Part shown: positions 8,336 to 16,536 of the stretch, piece by piece | Position numbering within the stretch: position 1 is the stretch's first letter | Layout: each line of letters begins with the position of its first letter | Made by a program: the position numbers and the translations under genes | Source of the DNA: Cryobacterium arcticum | GTDB taxonomy: Bacteria; Actinomycetota; Actinomycetes; Actinomycetales; Microbacteriaceae | Reading direction: 5' to 3' | Length of the DNA: 64,000 nt | Assembly: GCF_003185895.1 (NCBI RefSeq) | Contig: NZ_QHLY01000005.1 | Coordinates: forward strand, 372,001 to 436,000 | Notes under the pieces: generated by a model | Told to the model about the DNA's origin: nothing | The model's database searches: none | The model's input: only the letters and a program-made list of their open reading frames with translations

Positions 8336-8970
8336 GCGCCGCACTCGGCTGGGACGCCGTACCCGGCGACCGCGCTGCCGTGCCGTCCAGCGACATCGCG
8401 CAAAGCGCCCAGGCCATGCTCGCCGGCTGGCGGCCCGAGCAACCCGTGATGGCGCCTGGCAACACCGTGCACCGCATCGCGCTCGACCAGCATCCGGAGC
8501 GCCGCGGCGGCAGTATCGACCAGCCCGACGCCGAGATCGTGCGGATGCGCCTGGTCGAGCATGCGCTCGTGGCTCCGTCACCGTTGATCAAGGCGCTCAT
8601 GCGCACCGACGAGTTCGCGGTCTCGATGCTCGAACAGTTGGGCAGCATCGGCGACCAACCGATTTTCGTACGGGTGAGCTATCACCTGGTGGGCGACTTC
8701 GAGGCCACCGCCCGGCGCCTGCGCACGCCGGCGCCGGAGGGCTCCACGATGACCACCGAGGAGTCGTTCCGGTTCCACTTCGGTGTCGACCTGCTCTCAA
8801 ACGATGTCAGCGTCGAAGCCGTGCGAAGCGACCGCCGCACCGCAACGGCGATGCGCGTGCCGGTGGGGGCGCCCATGATCCTGCGCCAGATGCTGCTCAC
8901 CGACGAACACGGCTGGGTGCGTGAGCTCAGTTTCACCCACTTCCGCGCCGATCGCGTGACGCTGGAATGA
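8332..8970 (+). CDS. UTRA-domain protein without a DNA-binding domain (GntR-like half-regulator)
   Basis: A 212-residue protein whose start overlaps the gntR stop (ATGA). Its C-terminus, VRELSFTHFRADRVTLE, closely mirrors the GntR C-terminus REFSFTHYRGDRATL, and the body (EIVRMRLVEHALV, GDQPIFVRVSYHLVGDF, RFHFGVDLLSNDVSVEAV) fits a UTRA fold. No winged helix-turn-helix is present; the N-terminal 45 residues are low in helix-forming pattern. It is intact, with no frameshift separating it from the upstream gene. I infer it arose by duplication of the effector domain and may pair with the full-length GntR, or sense a second ligand. Confidence 0.8.
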   Translation: MSAALGWDAVPGDRAAVPSSDIAQSAQAMLAGWRPEQPVMAPGNTVHRIALDQHPERRGGSIDQPDAEIVRMRLVEHALVAPSPLIKALMRTDEFAVSMLEQLGSIGDQPIFVRVSYHLVGDFEATARRLRTPAPEGSTMTTEESFRFHFGVDLLSNDVSVEAVRSDRRTATAMRVPVGAPMILRQMLLTDEHGWVRELSFTHFRADRVTLE

Positions 8971-9189
8971 TGTCGGCACCACGGCCCGCTTACGCCGGGG
9001 CAGCGAAATCTAGAGGAAACGTTTAAGTCGTGGTGCGGTAACACCTGCCACGCACACTTGGATCAGGCAGCCGCTCGAACCACCCTCTCGAGTTACCGGA
9101 AGCGCCCCAAGGGCCCCTTCCACTCACAGTCTCCTTACCCTCCGCGAGCCCGATTAGTCGTGCCCGCAATAATCGCATCGGAGTACGCA
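8971..9189 (+). promoter_or_regulatory. Leader/promoter region of the ABC importer operon
   Basis: 219 bp without a convincing gene. It holds GCGAAAT at 9003-9009, a partial match to the proximal 11-bp box, and the palindrome AAACGTTT at 9017-9024. A second box at the 33-bp spacing is not present, so control here may differ from the monooxygenase units. An in-frame ATG at 9058 would add 44 residues before the lipoprotein signal and is not favoured. Confidence 0.35.
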
Positions 9190-10827
9190 GTGTCCTCTTT
9201 CCGTAAACGCATCCTCTCGGCCACCGCCGTGGCGCTGTCGGTCGGCCTTCTGGCCACCGGCTGCAGCAACCTCGCCCCCTCAACGGAGGCCGCGGCCGAC
9301 GGCACAGTCGTGGTCGTCGTCCCCGAGCTCTCCACCCAGCTCTCCTTCGACACCAGCTACGCCATCACCGCGTCGTACTTCGACACGTCACTGGCCCTGA
9401 ACGCCACCCTGATTCGCAAGCCGTACATCGAGAGCGACCAGGCCGGCACCACCGAGCAGGACCTCTACAACTTCGAGGGCGTGCTCGCCGAGGACTACAC
9501 CGTGAGCGACGACGGTCTGACCTACACGTTCAACCTGCGCGAGGGCATCATGAGCGAGATGGGCAACGAGCTCACCAGCGAAGACGTCGTCTGGTCGTAC
9601 CAGCGCAAGTTCGGCGCCGCCACCAGCATCGTGCCCTACGTGACCGCACCGGCCATCGTCTCGGCCGACCAGTTCGTGGCCACCGACAAGTACACCGTCA
9701 CGGTCACCGTCGAGAAGCCGGCCTACGGCTTCACGCTGCTGTCGACCATGGCCGACATCACCGGTGACATCTACGACTCCACTTACCTCAAGGAGAACGC
9801 CACCGACGCCGACCCGTGGGCCACCGAGTTCACCTCGGGCCGTTACGACTTCGGTTTCGGCGCCTACACCGTCGAAAGTGTCGACCCGGGCTCCGAGATG
9901 GTGCTCGTGGCCAACGAGAACTACGCGCTGGGCACCCCGGAGATCACCCGCATCATCCAGCGGGTCGTGCCGGACGCCGGCAACCGCGCCCAGGCGCTGA
10001 AGAACGGCGACGCGGATGTGGCGCTCGGCCTGCTGGCCGCCGACCTGAACGAGCTCGAATCCGACGACTCGGTGCTCGTACCCGAGAAGGCCCGCAACGG
10101 CTACCTCGTCTTCTCGCTGAACACCAAGCTCGCCCCGTTCGACGACCTGGCCGTGCGCAAGGCCTTCACCAGCGCCATCGACTACGACCAGATCATGAGC
10201 GAGGTCTACCAGGGCCGCGCGGTGAAGAAGAACACCATGCTCTCCACGGATGCACCGGGCTACGACGGCACGGGCCTGCCCGACTGGGAGTACGACCCCG
10301 AGGCCACCAAGGCCGCACTGGAAGCGGCCGGCTACACCGAGAACGTGCCGGTGACCATCAGCGTCAGCAACGAGAACCAGTCGATCTCCGACCTGGCCGT
10401 GTCGATCAAGAGCTCCGCCCTGGCGGCCGGCTTCGACGTGACCGTTGAGGCACTGCCGGCCACACAGATGCAGGAGAAGGCGGCCGGCGGACAGGTGCAG
10501 GCCACCATCGGCAACGGTGAAGCCATCTCACTCACCCCGTCGTACCAGCTGCAGCTGCTGACCACGCCCGGTTCCTCGTCGAACTACGCCCAGTGGGACA
10601 GCCCCACCTTCCAGGCCCTCGTCGCCGCCGGTGACGCGATCGCCGACCCGCTCTCCGAAGAGGGCGGCAAGGCCTGGAACGCCGCCGAGAAGTACTGGCT
10701 CACCGAAGAGGTGCCGCACATCTTCCTCGGCCAGACCGGGTCGGACTCCGCCGTCGCATCCACTCTGGACGGCTGGACCTGGCGCACCGACCACGCGGTC
10801 GACCTGTCCGTCATGACCCAGGACTAA
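9190..10827 (+). CDS. ABC importer substrate-binding lipoprotein (SBP_bac_5, peptide/opine/nickel type)
   Basis: A 545-residue extracytoplasmic binding protein. GTG 9190, preceded by CGGAG, gives a signal peptide MSSFRKRILS with a hydrophobic stretch and lipobox LLATGC (lipidated Cys25). The mature part has family-5 hallmarks: FEGVLAEDYTVSDDGLTYTFNLREGI, LTSEDVVWSYQR, YGFTLLSTM and VRKAFTSAIDY. It captures the substrate outside the membrane for the permease and ATPase genes that follow. Residues ENYALGTPEITRIIQRV match the usual hinge region. The substrate class cannot be read from sequence; family members bind peptides, opines, sugars or metal chelates. Confidence 0.92.
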   Translation: MSSFRKRILSATAVALSVGLLATGCSNLAPSTEAAADGTVVVVVPELSTQLSFDTSYAITASYFDTSLALNATLIRKPYIESDQAGTTEQDLYNFEGVLAEDYTVSDDGLTYTFNLREGIMSEMGNELTSEDVVWSYQRKFGAATSIVPYVTAPAIVSADQFVATDKYTVTVTVEKPAYGFTLLSTMADITGDIYDSTYLKENATDADPWATEFTSGRYDFGFGAYTVESVDPGSEMVLVANENYALGTPEITRIIQRVVPDAGNRAQALKNGDADVALGLLAADLNELESDDSVLVPEKARNGYLVFSLNTKLAPFDDLAVRKAFTSAIDYDQIMSEVYQGRAVKKNTMLSTDAPGYDGTGLPDWEYDPEATKAALEAAGYTENVPVTISVSNENQSISDLAVSIKSSALAAGFDVTVEALPATQMQEKAAGGQVQATIGNGEAISLTPSYQLQLLTTPGSSSNYAQWDSPTFQALVAAGDAIADPLSEEGGKAWNAAEKYWLTEEVPHIFLGQTGSDSAVASTLDGWTWRTDHAVDLSVMTQD

Positions 10828-10874
10828 GCCGGCTCCACCCGGCACTAGTCCGACTCCCGAAAGGCACAGATCGC

Positions 10875-11738
10875 ATGAGCAGCACCGAATCCCTCCTCGA
10901 GGTCGTTGGCCTCACCATCCACTACCCCGGCCAGGAAACCAACGCGGTGGACGACGTGAGTTTCGGCATCGGCGAGGGCGAGATCGTCGCCCTCGTCGGG
11001 GAGTCGGGCTCGGGCAAGTCCACCCTGGCCCGAGGCGTGGCCGGACTGCTCACAGACCCCGCGATCGACGTGACCGCCACGGCGTTGCGCTTTGATGGTG
11101 CCCCCATCAAGCGCAACGTCGGGGCGGTGCTGCCCAGCCGGGTGCCGGGCGTGACCATGATGTTCCAAGACGCCAGCACGTCGCTCGACGTGGTCTGGAC
11201 CGTTGAGGAGCAGCTCCTCGCGATCCTGCGCAACACCGAACGCATCTCCAAGAAGGCCGCACGGGACCGGGCCCGCACGTGGCTGGACCGGGTCGGCCTG
11301 GCCGACACCGACCGGGTGATGGGCTCCCGGCCCTACGAACTCTCCGGCGGCATGCGGCAGCGGGTGATGCTGGCCCTCGCCCTGGCCGGCTCGCCCCGCC
11401 TGCTGATCGCCGACGAACCGACCAGCGCCCTGGACGCCTCGCTCTCCCGGCTGTCGATGCAGCTGCTCACCAGCCTGAGCAGCGAGCTGAACACCGCGCT
11501 GCTGATCGTGAGCCACGACATCGCGATGTGCACCGAATTCTCCGACCGCACCCTGGTGATGTACCACGGCGCGATCGTCGACCGGGGCGCATCCGCCACG
11601 CTCGCCGAAACCGTCGTGCACCCCTACGCCCAGGGCCTGCTGGCCTGCGTGCCCTCCTTCGAACACCTCGATGACGACGAACTGCCCACCCTGGACTCGT
11701 TCATGAACGGTCCGAAAGCCCAGGAAGCGATCTCATGA
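10875..11738 (+). CDS. ABC importer ATP-binding subunit (DppD/OppD-like)
   Basis: A 287-residue ATPase that powers import. Walker A GESGSGKST near residue 45, signature LSGGMRQRV, Walker B LLIADEPTSALD and H-loop VSHD are all intact. The C-terminal HPYAQGLLACVPSFE matches the oligopeptide/dipeptide subgroup. A spacer of 47 bp follows the lipoprotein gene and the stop overlaps the next ATPase by ATGA. It works as a heterodimer with the product of 11735-12544 on the cytoplasmic face. Confidence 0.93.
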   Translation: MSSTESLLEVVGLTIHYPGQETNAVDDVSFGIGEGEIVALVGESGSGKSTLARGVAGLLTDPAIDVTATALRFDGAPIKRNVGAVLPSRVPGVTMMFQDASTSLDVVWTVEEQLLAILRNTERISKKAARDRARTWLDRVGLADTDRVMGSRPYELSGGMRQRVMLALALAGSPRLLIADEPTSALDASLSRLSMQLLTSLSSELNTALLIVSHDIAMCTEFSDRTLVMYHGAIVDRGASATLAETVVHPYAQGLLACVPSFEHLDDDELPTLDSFMNGPKAQEAIS

Positions 11739-12544
11739 CCACCGCAGAATTCGTGCTCGAGAACGTCGTCAAGCGTTTCGGGTCCAAGACCGGCCACGTG
11801 GCCGTGAACAACGTCTCCACCCGCTTTTCCAACACCCAGGCCGTCGGCATCATCGGCGAATCCGGGTCGGGCAAGTCCACCCTCGGCCGCATGCTCTGCG
11901 GCCTGGAGAACCCCACCTCCGGGTCCATCCGGTTCAACGGTGAAGAGCTCGCCGACATCCGCCGGTCCCGCCCGCGGTTGGAGGAGTTCCGCCGGGAAGT
12001 GCAGCTGATCGGCCAGGACACCACCTCGTCGTTCGACCCTCGGCACTCGCTGCGCGAATCGATCATGTACCCGGCGATGAACCTCGGCGGCCTCAACCGC
12101 CGTGACGCTTACGACAAGACCGACCAGGTGCTGTTGCAGCTCGGCCTCGCGCCGGCCATGGCCGACCGGGCCGCCGGCAGCGTCTCCGGCGGCCAACGCC
12201 AGCGCTTCGCCATCGCGAGGGCGCTGATCGTGGAGCCGCGGATCCTCGTCTGCGACGAGGTCGTCTCCGCGCTCGACGTCTCAGTGCAGGGCGGCATCCT
12301 GAATTTTCTCAAGACCTTCAGCCGCACCCGCGAGGCCGGCATCATCTTCATCTCGCACGGCCTGCCCGCCACCGCGTTCATCTCCAGCGAGCTGCTGGTG
12401 ATGTACCAGGGCGGCATCGTCGAGAGCGGCCCCACCCGCCAGGTCGTGACCGACCCGGCGCACGATTACACGAAGAAGCTGCTCGCCGGTTATCACAACG
12501 TCGACTCCGCCGACGAGACCCAGAAGGAGTCCCGCGTTGCTTGA
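11735..12544 (+). CDS. ABC importer ATP-binding subunit (DppF/OppF-like)
   Basis: A 269-residue partner ATPase. Walker A GESGSGKST, signature VSGGQRQRFAIARAL and Walker B LVCDEVVSALDVS are present. The H-loop reads ISHGLPA, with Gly where Asp usually follows the histidine (SHD); the key His remains. FVLENVVKRFGSKTGHVAVNNVS is the typical start of this subgroup. It overlaps the previous gene by 4 bp and the next by 8 bp, so the transporter genes are tightly coupled. Confidence 0.92.
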   Translation: MTTAEFVLENVVKRFGSKTGHVAVNNVSTRFSNTQAVGIIGESGSGKSTLGRMLCGLENPTSGSIRFNGEELADIRRSRPRLEEFRREVQLIGQDTTSSFDPRHSLRESIMYPAMNLGGLNRRDAYDKTDQVLLQLGLAPAMADRAAGSVSGGQRQRFAIARALIVEPRILVCDEVVSALDVSVQGGILNFLKTFSRTREAGIIFISHGLPATAFISSELLVMYQGGIVESGPTRQVVTDPAHDYTKKLLAGYHNVDSADETQKESRVA

Positions 12545-13577
12545 TTTCCTCGCCCGCCAGCGCTGGTGGTTCACCCGCCTGCTGATGCTGCCCCTGCACC
12601 TCCTGGTCTTCACCATCATCACCTTCCTGCTGCTGCGGATGGTGCCCGGTGACCCCGTGATCGGCGTGCTCGGCGCCAACTACACCGACGAGGCCTACCT
12701 GGCGATGCAGAAGAGCCTTGGGCTCGACGGCACCGTCTGGCAGCAGCTCGGCAACTACATCACCAACCTCCTGCAGCTCAACCTGGGCCAGTCCATCTCG
12801 ACCGGCGAACCGGTGATCGTGAGCCTGATGGACCGGCTCCCCGGGACCCTCGAACTGGCCGTGCAGGGACTCGTGCTCACCATCATCGTGAGCGTGCTGC
12901 TCTCCCACCTGGCCGTGTTCCACCCGCGCAACATCGTTTCCAAGGCGATCATCGTGTACTCCCGGGCGGCCGGCGCACTGCCGGAGTTCGTGCTCGCGAT
13001 CGTGGCCCTGTTCGTGTTCTACGCCGTGCTGCACTGGGCACCTGCCCCGCTCGGCCGGCTCGACACCGGGCTGCCGCAGGAGACGCTGATCACCGGGTTC
13101 CCGTTCCTCGACACCATCATCCAGGGCTACTGGGTGGGCACCATCTCGATGGCTCAGCACCTGGTGCTGCCGTTGATCGTCATGGTCATCGCCCAGTCCG
13201 CCGTGGTGGTCAAGCTGCTCGCCTCCGGGCTGCAGGGCGCCATCGAGGACCCGGCCACCGCGTTCCGCATCACCACCGGCAGCGGCCGCACGGCCACCAC
13301 GCTGAGCATCTACCGCCGCGCGGCCCCCTCGGTCGTGACCCTGGTCGGGCAGATGTTCGGCTACCTGGTGGGTGGCACGATCGTGATCGAGACCCTCTTC
13401 GGCTTCGCCGGCGTCGGCTCGCTCGCCGTGAAGGCCGTGCTCACCACCGACTACCCGGCGATCCAGGGCTTCCTGCTCGTGATCGCCGCCATCACCCTGA
13501 TCGTCTACATGCTCGTCGACCTCGCCGTGATGATCATCGACCCCCGGCGCCGCCCGGGTGCAGTTGGGAGCAACTGA
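12537..13577 (+). CDS. ABC importer permease (DppB-like)
   Basis: A 346-residue inner-membrane permease. The TTG start at 12537 is set by AAGGAG 7 nt upstream, although it overlaps the ATPase gene. The N-terminus shows the family pattern (first membrane helix LLVFTIITFLLLRMVPGDPV) and the cytoplasmic loop FRITTGSGRTATTLSIYRRAAPS is the EAA-type motif that docks the ATPase. About six membrane helices are visible, ending MLVDLAVMIIDPRRR as usual. The stop overlaps the next start (TGATG). Confidence 0.92.
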   Translation: MLDFLARQRWWFTRLLMLPLHLLVFTIITFLLLRMVPGDPVIGVLGANYTDEAYLAMQKSLGLDGTVWQQLGNYITNLLQLNLGQSISTGEPVIVSLMDRLPGTLELAVQGLVLTIIVSVLLSHLAVFHPRNIVSKAIIVYSRAAGALPEFVLAIVALFVFYAVLHWAPAPLGRLDTGLPQETLITGFPFLDTIIQGYWVGTISMAQHLVLPLIVMVIAQSAVVVKLLASGLQGAIEDPATAFRITTGSGRTATTLSIYRRAAPSVVTLVGQMFGYLVGGTIVIETLFGFAGVGSLAVKAVLTTDYPAIQGFLLVIAAITLIVYMLVDLAVMIIDPRRRPGAVGSN

Positions 13578-14479
13578 TGACCACAATCGCCCGCGCACCA
13601 CGTTCAGTGGCGGACCTCCGCGCCGAACGCCGCCGCTACGCCGCCAAGCTGCCGCGCCGCCGCATCCACATCTCGCTGCTGCTGCCCGCCCTGACCATCG
13701 TGGCGATCGCCGTCTTCGGTCCGGCGCTCACCCCGTTCGACCCGATCCAGACCAGTGGGCCTGCCTCCACCGCGCCGAACGGCACGCACTGGTTCGGCAC
13801 CGACAGCGCCAGCCTCGACATCTTCTCCCGCACCATCGCCGCCGCCAGGTACAACCTCTCGATCGCGTTCGTGGCCACCGTGCTGTGCACCGCGATCGGG
13901 GTGCTGTTCGGTGTCATCATCGGCAGCCTCGAGTCCGAGCGCAGCCTCGCGGGCCTCGCCGCCCGCGGCACCACCCGGCTGTTCGACCTGCTGCAGGCCA
14001 TCCCCGGCATCCTGATCGGCCTGGTGATCGTCACCTTCTTCGGCGCCTCGATCTCGTCACTGGCCGTCGGCACAGCGATCATCCTCGCCCCGGTGCAGAT
14101 GCGACTGGTGCGCATCGAGGTGCTACGGGTGCGCAAGGAGGCCTACCTCGACGCGGCCCGCATGAGCGGCCAGACCGAGACCCAGCTGATGCTGCGACAC
14201 GTGATGCCCAACTCGGTGTGGGTGGCGCTGGAGAACATGTCGTTCCTCTTCGCCGCCAGCATGCTGCTCACCGCGGCGCTCGGCTTCGTGGGTGTCGGCC
14301 TGCAGCCGCCCACACCGGAGTGGGGCTCGATGCTCTCCTCCGCCACGAACGACGCCCTCAGTGGACGCTGGTGGCCGGCCGCGTTCCCCGCCGCCGCCCT
14401 GATGATCACGGTGTGGGCATTCGCGAACGCCTCGCACGCCCTGTTCGGCCGCCCCGAGGGCGCCTCCGGCGGTCACTGA
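13577..14479 (+). CDS. ABC importer permease (DppC-like)
   Basis: A 300-residue second permease with an N-terminal helix LLLPALTIVAIAVFG, the LTPFDPIQTSGP loop, a WFGTDSASLDIFSRTI segment typical of DppC, the EAA-type loop YLDAARMSGQTETQLMLRHVMPN, and a GVGLQPPTPEWGSML C-terminal motif. It completes a full importer set (SBP, two ATPases, two permeases). Translation is coupled to the preceding permease. A long palindrome follows 36 bp after the stop. Confidence 0.93.
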   Translation: MTTIARAPRSVADLRAERRRYAAKLPRRRIHISLLLPALTIVAIAVFGPALTPFDPIQTSGPASTAPNGTHWFGTDSASLDIFSRTIAAARYNLSIAFVATVLCTAIGVLFGVIIGSLESERSLAGLAARGTTRLFDLLQAIPGILIGLVIVTFFGASISSLAVGTAIILAPVQMRLVRIEVLRVRKEAYLDAARMSGQTETQLMLRHVMPNSVWVALENMSFLFAASMLLTAALGFVGVGLQPPTPEWGSMLSSATNDALSGRWWPAAFPAAALMITVWAFANASHALFGRPEGASGGH

Positions 14480-14515
14480 CCCACGGGCACGCCCGCATCC
14501 CTCCCCCCCTCCCCT

Positions 14516-14581
14516 AACTGTTCCCCGAACGGACATTTGCGCCCGGTACGCCGGCCGCAGATGTCCGATCGGGGAACAGTT
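14516..14581. repeat. Long near-perfect inverted repeat (26-bp arms)
   Basis: The arms at 14516-14541 and 14556-14581 pair at 24 of 26 positions around a 14-bp loop; the core is TTCCCCGAACGGACAT against ATGTCCGATCGGGGAA. It sits after the importer operon and can act as a terminator in either direction, although no T-run follows. Length and symmetry suggest a dispersed palindromic element rather than a simple terminator. Confidence 0.75.
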
Positions 14582-14640
14582 TTGGGTCCTGGGTCCTGGG
14601 TGCTGGGTGCTCGCTTTCTGATCTGGAAGGTCTCGCCAGA

Positions 14641-14913
14641 GCGGCCGCAAGGTCACCTCAGCGCAGCTGAAGTGACCACATGGCCGCTTTCGCGCACCTG
14701 CCCGCACGCGAACCTCCACGAGAGCGGGCGAACGGTCGCTTCCGCGCTGCCGAAGTGACCACACGGCCGCTCTCGCGCACCTGCTCTCGCGCGAACAACC
14801 GCACGCGAACCTCCACGAGAGCGGGCGAACACGAGAGCGGGCGAACACGAGAGCGGGCGAACGGTCGCTTCGGCGCAGCTGAAGTGACCAGATGGCCGCT
14901 CTCGCGTACCTGC
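14641..14913. repeat. Intergenic repeat array: three 41-bp copies plus three 16-bp tandem units
   Basis: Three copies of a 41-bp element with core GAAGTGACCACATGGCCGC lie at 14661-14701, 14744-14784 and 14873-14913. The first extends to 14641 as a palindrome (GCGGCC, GGTCAC and TCAGC paired with GCTGA, GTGACC and GGCCGC). Between copies 2 and 3 the 16-mer CGAGAGCGGGCGAACA repeats three times (14816-14863). A further 33-bp segment is shared by 14701-14733 and 14799-14831. With the palindrome it fills the 451-bp gap 14480-14930; I see no gene there. Confidence 0.85.
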
Positions 14914-14930
14914 CGGTGGTGTGGGGAGGG

Positions 14931-16514
14931 TCAGGGGGTGAAGGCGAGGCGGGCGCCGGCGTAGGTGGTGGCAACGGTGACGAGGTCGGTGGGGGTGCCG
15001 GGGGCATCGTCGTAGCGGAGCACCGGTTGGGCGGCGGTGTCGCCGGCCTCCGGGTTCCAGGCGGGCCAGCCGGGCGCTCCGCCGGCGATGAAGGCCACCG
15101 CGGCACCGTGCACCTCGTCGGCCAGGCGCTGCGGCGGGGTGGGTCCGGTGAGGCCGTCGACCTGCGGTGCATCGAGGTTGTCGAAGAAGAACGGCAGGTC
15201 GAGGGTGTGCACGGCACCGCCCGCCACGGGCGACCAGGCGAAGGCCCAGAGCCAGGTGCGCGCGGCGGATGCCGACCGGCGCACGGCGGCGGCGCGCGCC
15301 TCGGCCACCCGCACCGTCAGGCCTCGGATGGCCCGGTCGGAGGCGAACTGGCCGAGCACCGCGGCGGTGCCGAGCCGTGGATGCGCCGCGACGTAGGCCT
15401 CCGCGGTCGCTGCCGGCAGACCCAGCTCGGCCAGCATGGCAGCGGCGTCGGCGCCGGCCAGCTCCTCGGTGAGCCCGTCGAGGGCGGCAGTGAACTCGTG
15501 GTCGGTGCTGCCCAGCAGCAGAGGCTTGGTCGCACCGGTCCCGGCGCGCACCGCCTCGACCGTGGGCAGCGGGATCAGATCGCCGTCGACCACCGGACCG
15601 AACGGCAGTCCGCCGGTGATGGTGTTCGCGATCTCGCCCAACGCGCCGGCGGGTGAGCCGGGCGCGAAGGCCGTGGCCGGGGCCTGCAGTGCGATCAGCT
15701 GGTCTTCCGTGCGGGCAGCCAGGCCGGCCCGGGTGGGGGCGACGCCGGCCAAGGCGGCCAGGCGGCGGCCGAGCGCCTCGGCGCGCGCCGGGTCGACGTA
15801 GGTGGGCACGCCGGAGATCGGTAGCGCCTGGGCGAAGAGCGACTGCGCCCGGGGCATCGTGAGCAGAGTGAAGACCGCGCCGCCGCCGGCGGACTGGCCG
15901 GCGATGGTGACCCGGGCGGGGTCGCCGCCGAAGAAGGCGATGTTCTGCTGCACCCAGTCCAGGGCGAGCAGCCAGTCCAGTACGCCCCGGTTGAGCGGGG
16001 CGTCCTCGATCCAGCCGAAGCCGTCGAAGCCGAGCCGGTAGGACACATTCACGGTGACCACACCGTGCCGGTTGAACGCCGCGCCATCCGCCCACGGGCT
16101 CGACGGCGACCCGGCGATGTAGGCGCCGCCGTGGATGTACACCAGTACCGGCAGGCCGCCACCGGCCGGGGCCGCGGTGGGGTGCGGCGTGAACACGTTC
16201 ACGTTGAGGGTCGACTCGCCCGGAATGCTCGGGTGCGGCACATCGGGCGTCTCCCGACCCGTCGCGCGCTGCGGCGTTGCGCCGGGGCTGCCGGCATCCC
16301 GGACGCCGGGCCAGGGCGGATGCGGCACGGGCGCGAGAAACCGCAGCTCCCCCACCGGTGGCGCCGCGAACGGGATGCCGAGGAACGCCGCCGAGCCCGG
16401 CCGCCAGCGACCGCGCACGATCCCGGCGGTGGTGGTCACGTCGACGGTGCCGGCGGCGGATGCGCCGGTCGCGCGGGTGTCGACGGCAACCGGCCCGGCG
16501 GAATCGATGGACAT
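14931..16514 (-). CDS. Type-B carboxylesterase (alpha/beta hydrolase)
   Basis: A 527-residue esterase of the carboxylesterase/para-nitrobenzyl esterase family. Visible motifs are the oxyanion loop YIHGGAYIAG, the nucleophile elbow GQSAGGG, STDHEF (likely acidic triad residue) and GGAVHTLDLPFFFDN (triad His). The N-terminal VRGRWRPGSAAFLGIPFAAPP is the family signature. It lacks a clear signal peptide, so it is probably intracellular. It lies 22 bp downstream of the tandem monooxygenases LLM7-LLM6 in the same orientation and is probably co-transcribed, which suggests it hydrolyses an ester substrate or product of that pathway. Confidence 0.93.
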   Translation of the reverse strand: MSIDSAGPVAVDTRATGASAAGTVDVTTTAGIVRGRWRPGSAAFLGIPFAAPPVGELRFLAPVPHPPWPGVRDAGSPGATPQRATGRETPDVPHPSIPGESTLNVNVFTPHPTAAPAGGGLPVLVYIHGGAYIAGSPSSPWADGAAFNRHGVVTVNVSYRLGFDGFGWIEDAPLNRGVLDWLLALDWVQQNIAFFGGDPARVTIAGQSAGGGAVFTLLTMPRAQSLFAQALPISGVPTYVDPARAEALGRRLAALAGVAPTRAGLAARTEDQLIALQAPATAFAPGSPAGALGEIANTITGGLPFGPVVDGDLIPLPTVEAVRAGTGATKPLLLGSTDHEFTAALDGLTEELAGADAAAMLAELGLPAATAEAYVAAHPRLGTAAVLGQFASDRAIRGLTVRVAEARAAAVRRSASAARTWLWAFAWSPVAGGAVHTLDLPFFFDNLDAPQVDGLTGPTPPQRLADEVHGAAVAFIAGGAPGWPAWNPEAGDTAAQPVLRYDDAPGTPTDLVTVATTYAGARLAFTP

Positions 16515-16536
16515 CTCTCGTTCTCTGGCTCTGCGG

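Noticed and set aside
8985..9010. A fourth copy of the paired 33-bp boxes upstream of the importer
   Set aside because: Only GCGAAAT is recognisable and no partner lies at the 33-bp spacing.
9058..9189. N-terminal extension of the substrate-binding lipoprotein from ATG 9058
   Set aside because: It would bury the signal peptide 44 residues inside the protein; GTG 9190 gives a proper lipoprotein signal.
14816..14863. Possible CRISPR array
   Set aside because: Three contiguous 16-bp units without spacers and no cas genes; a simple tandem repeat.
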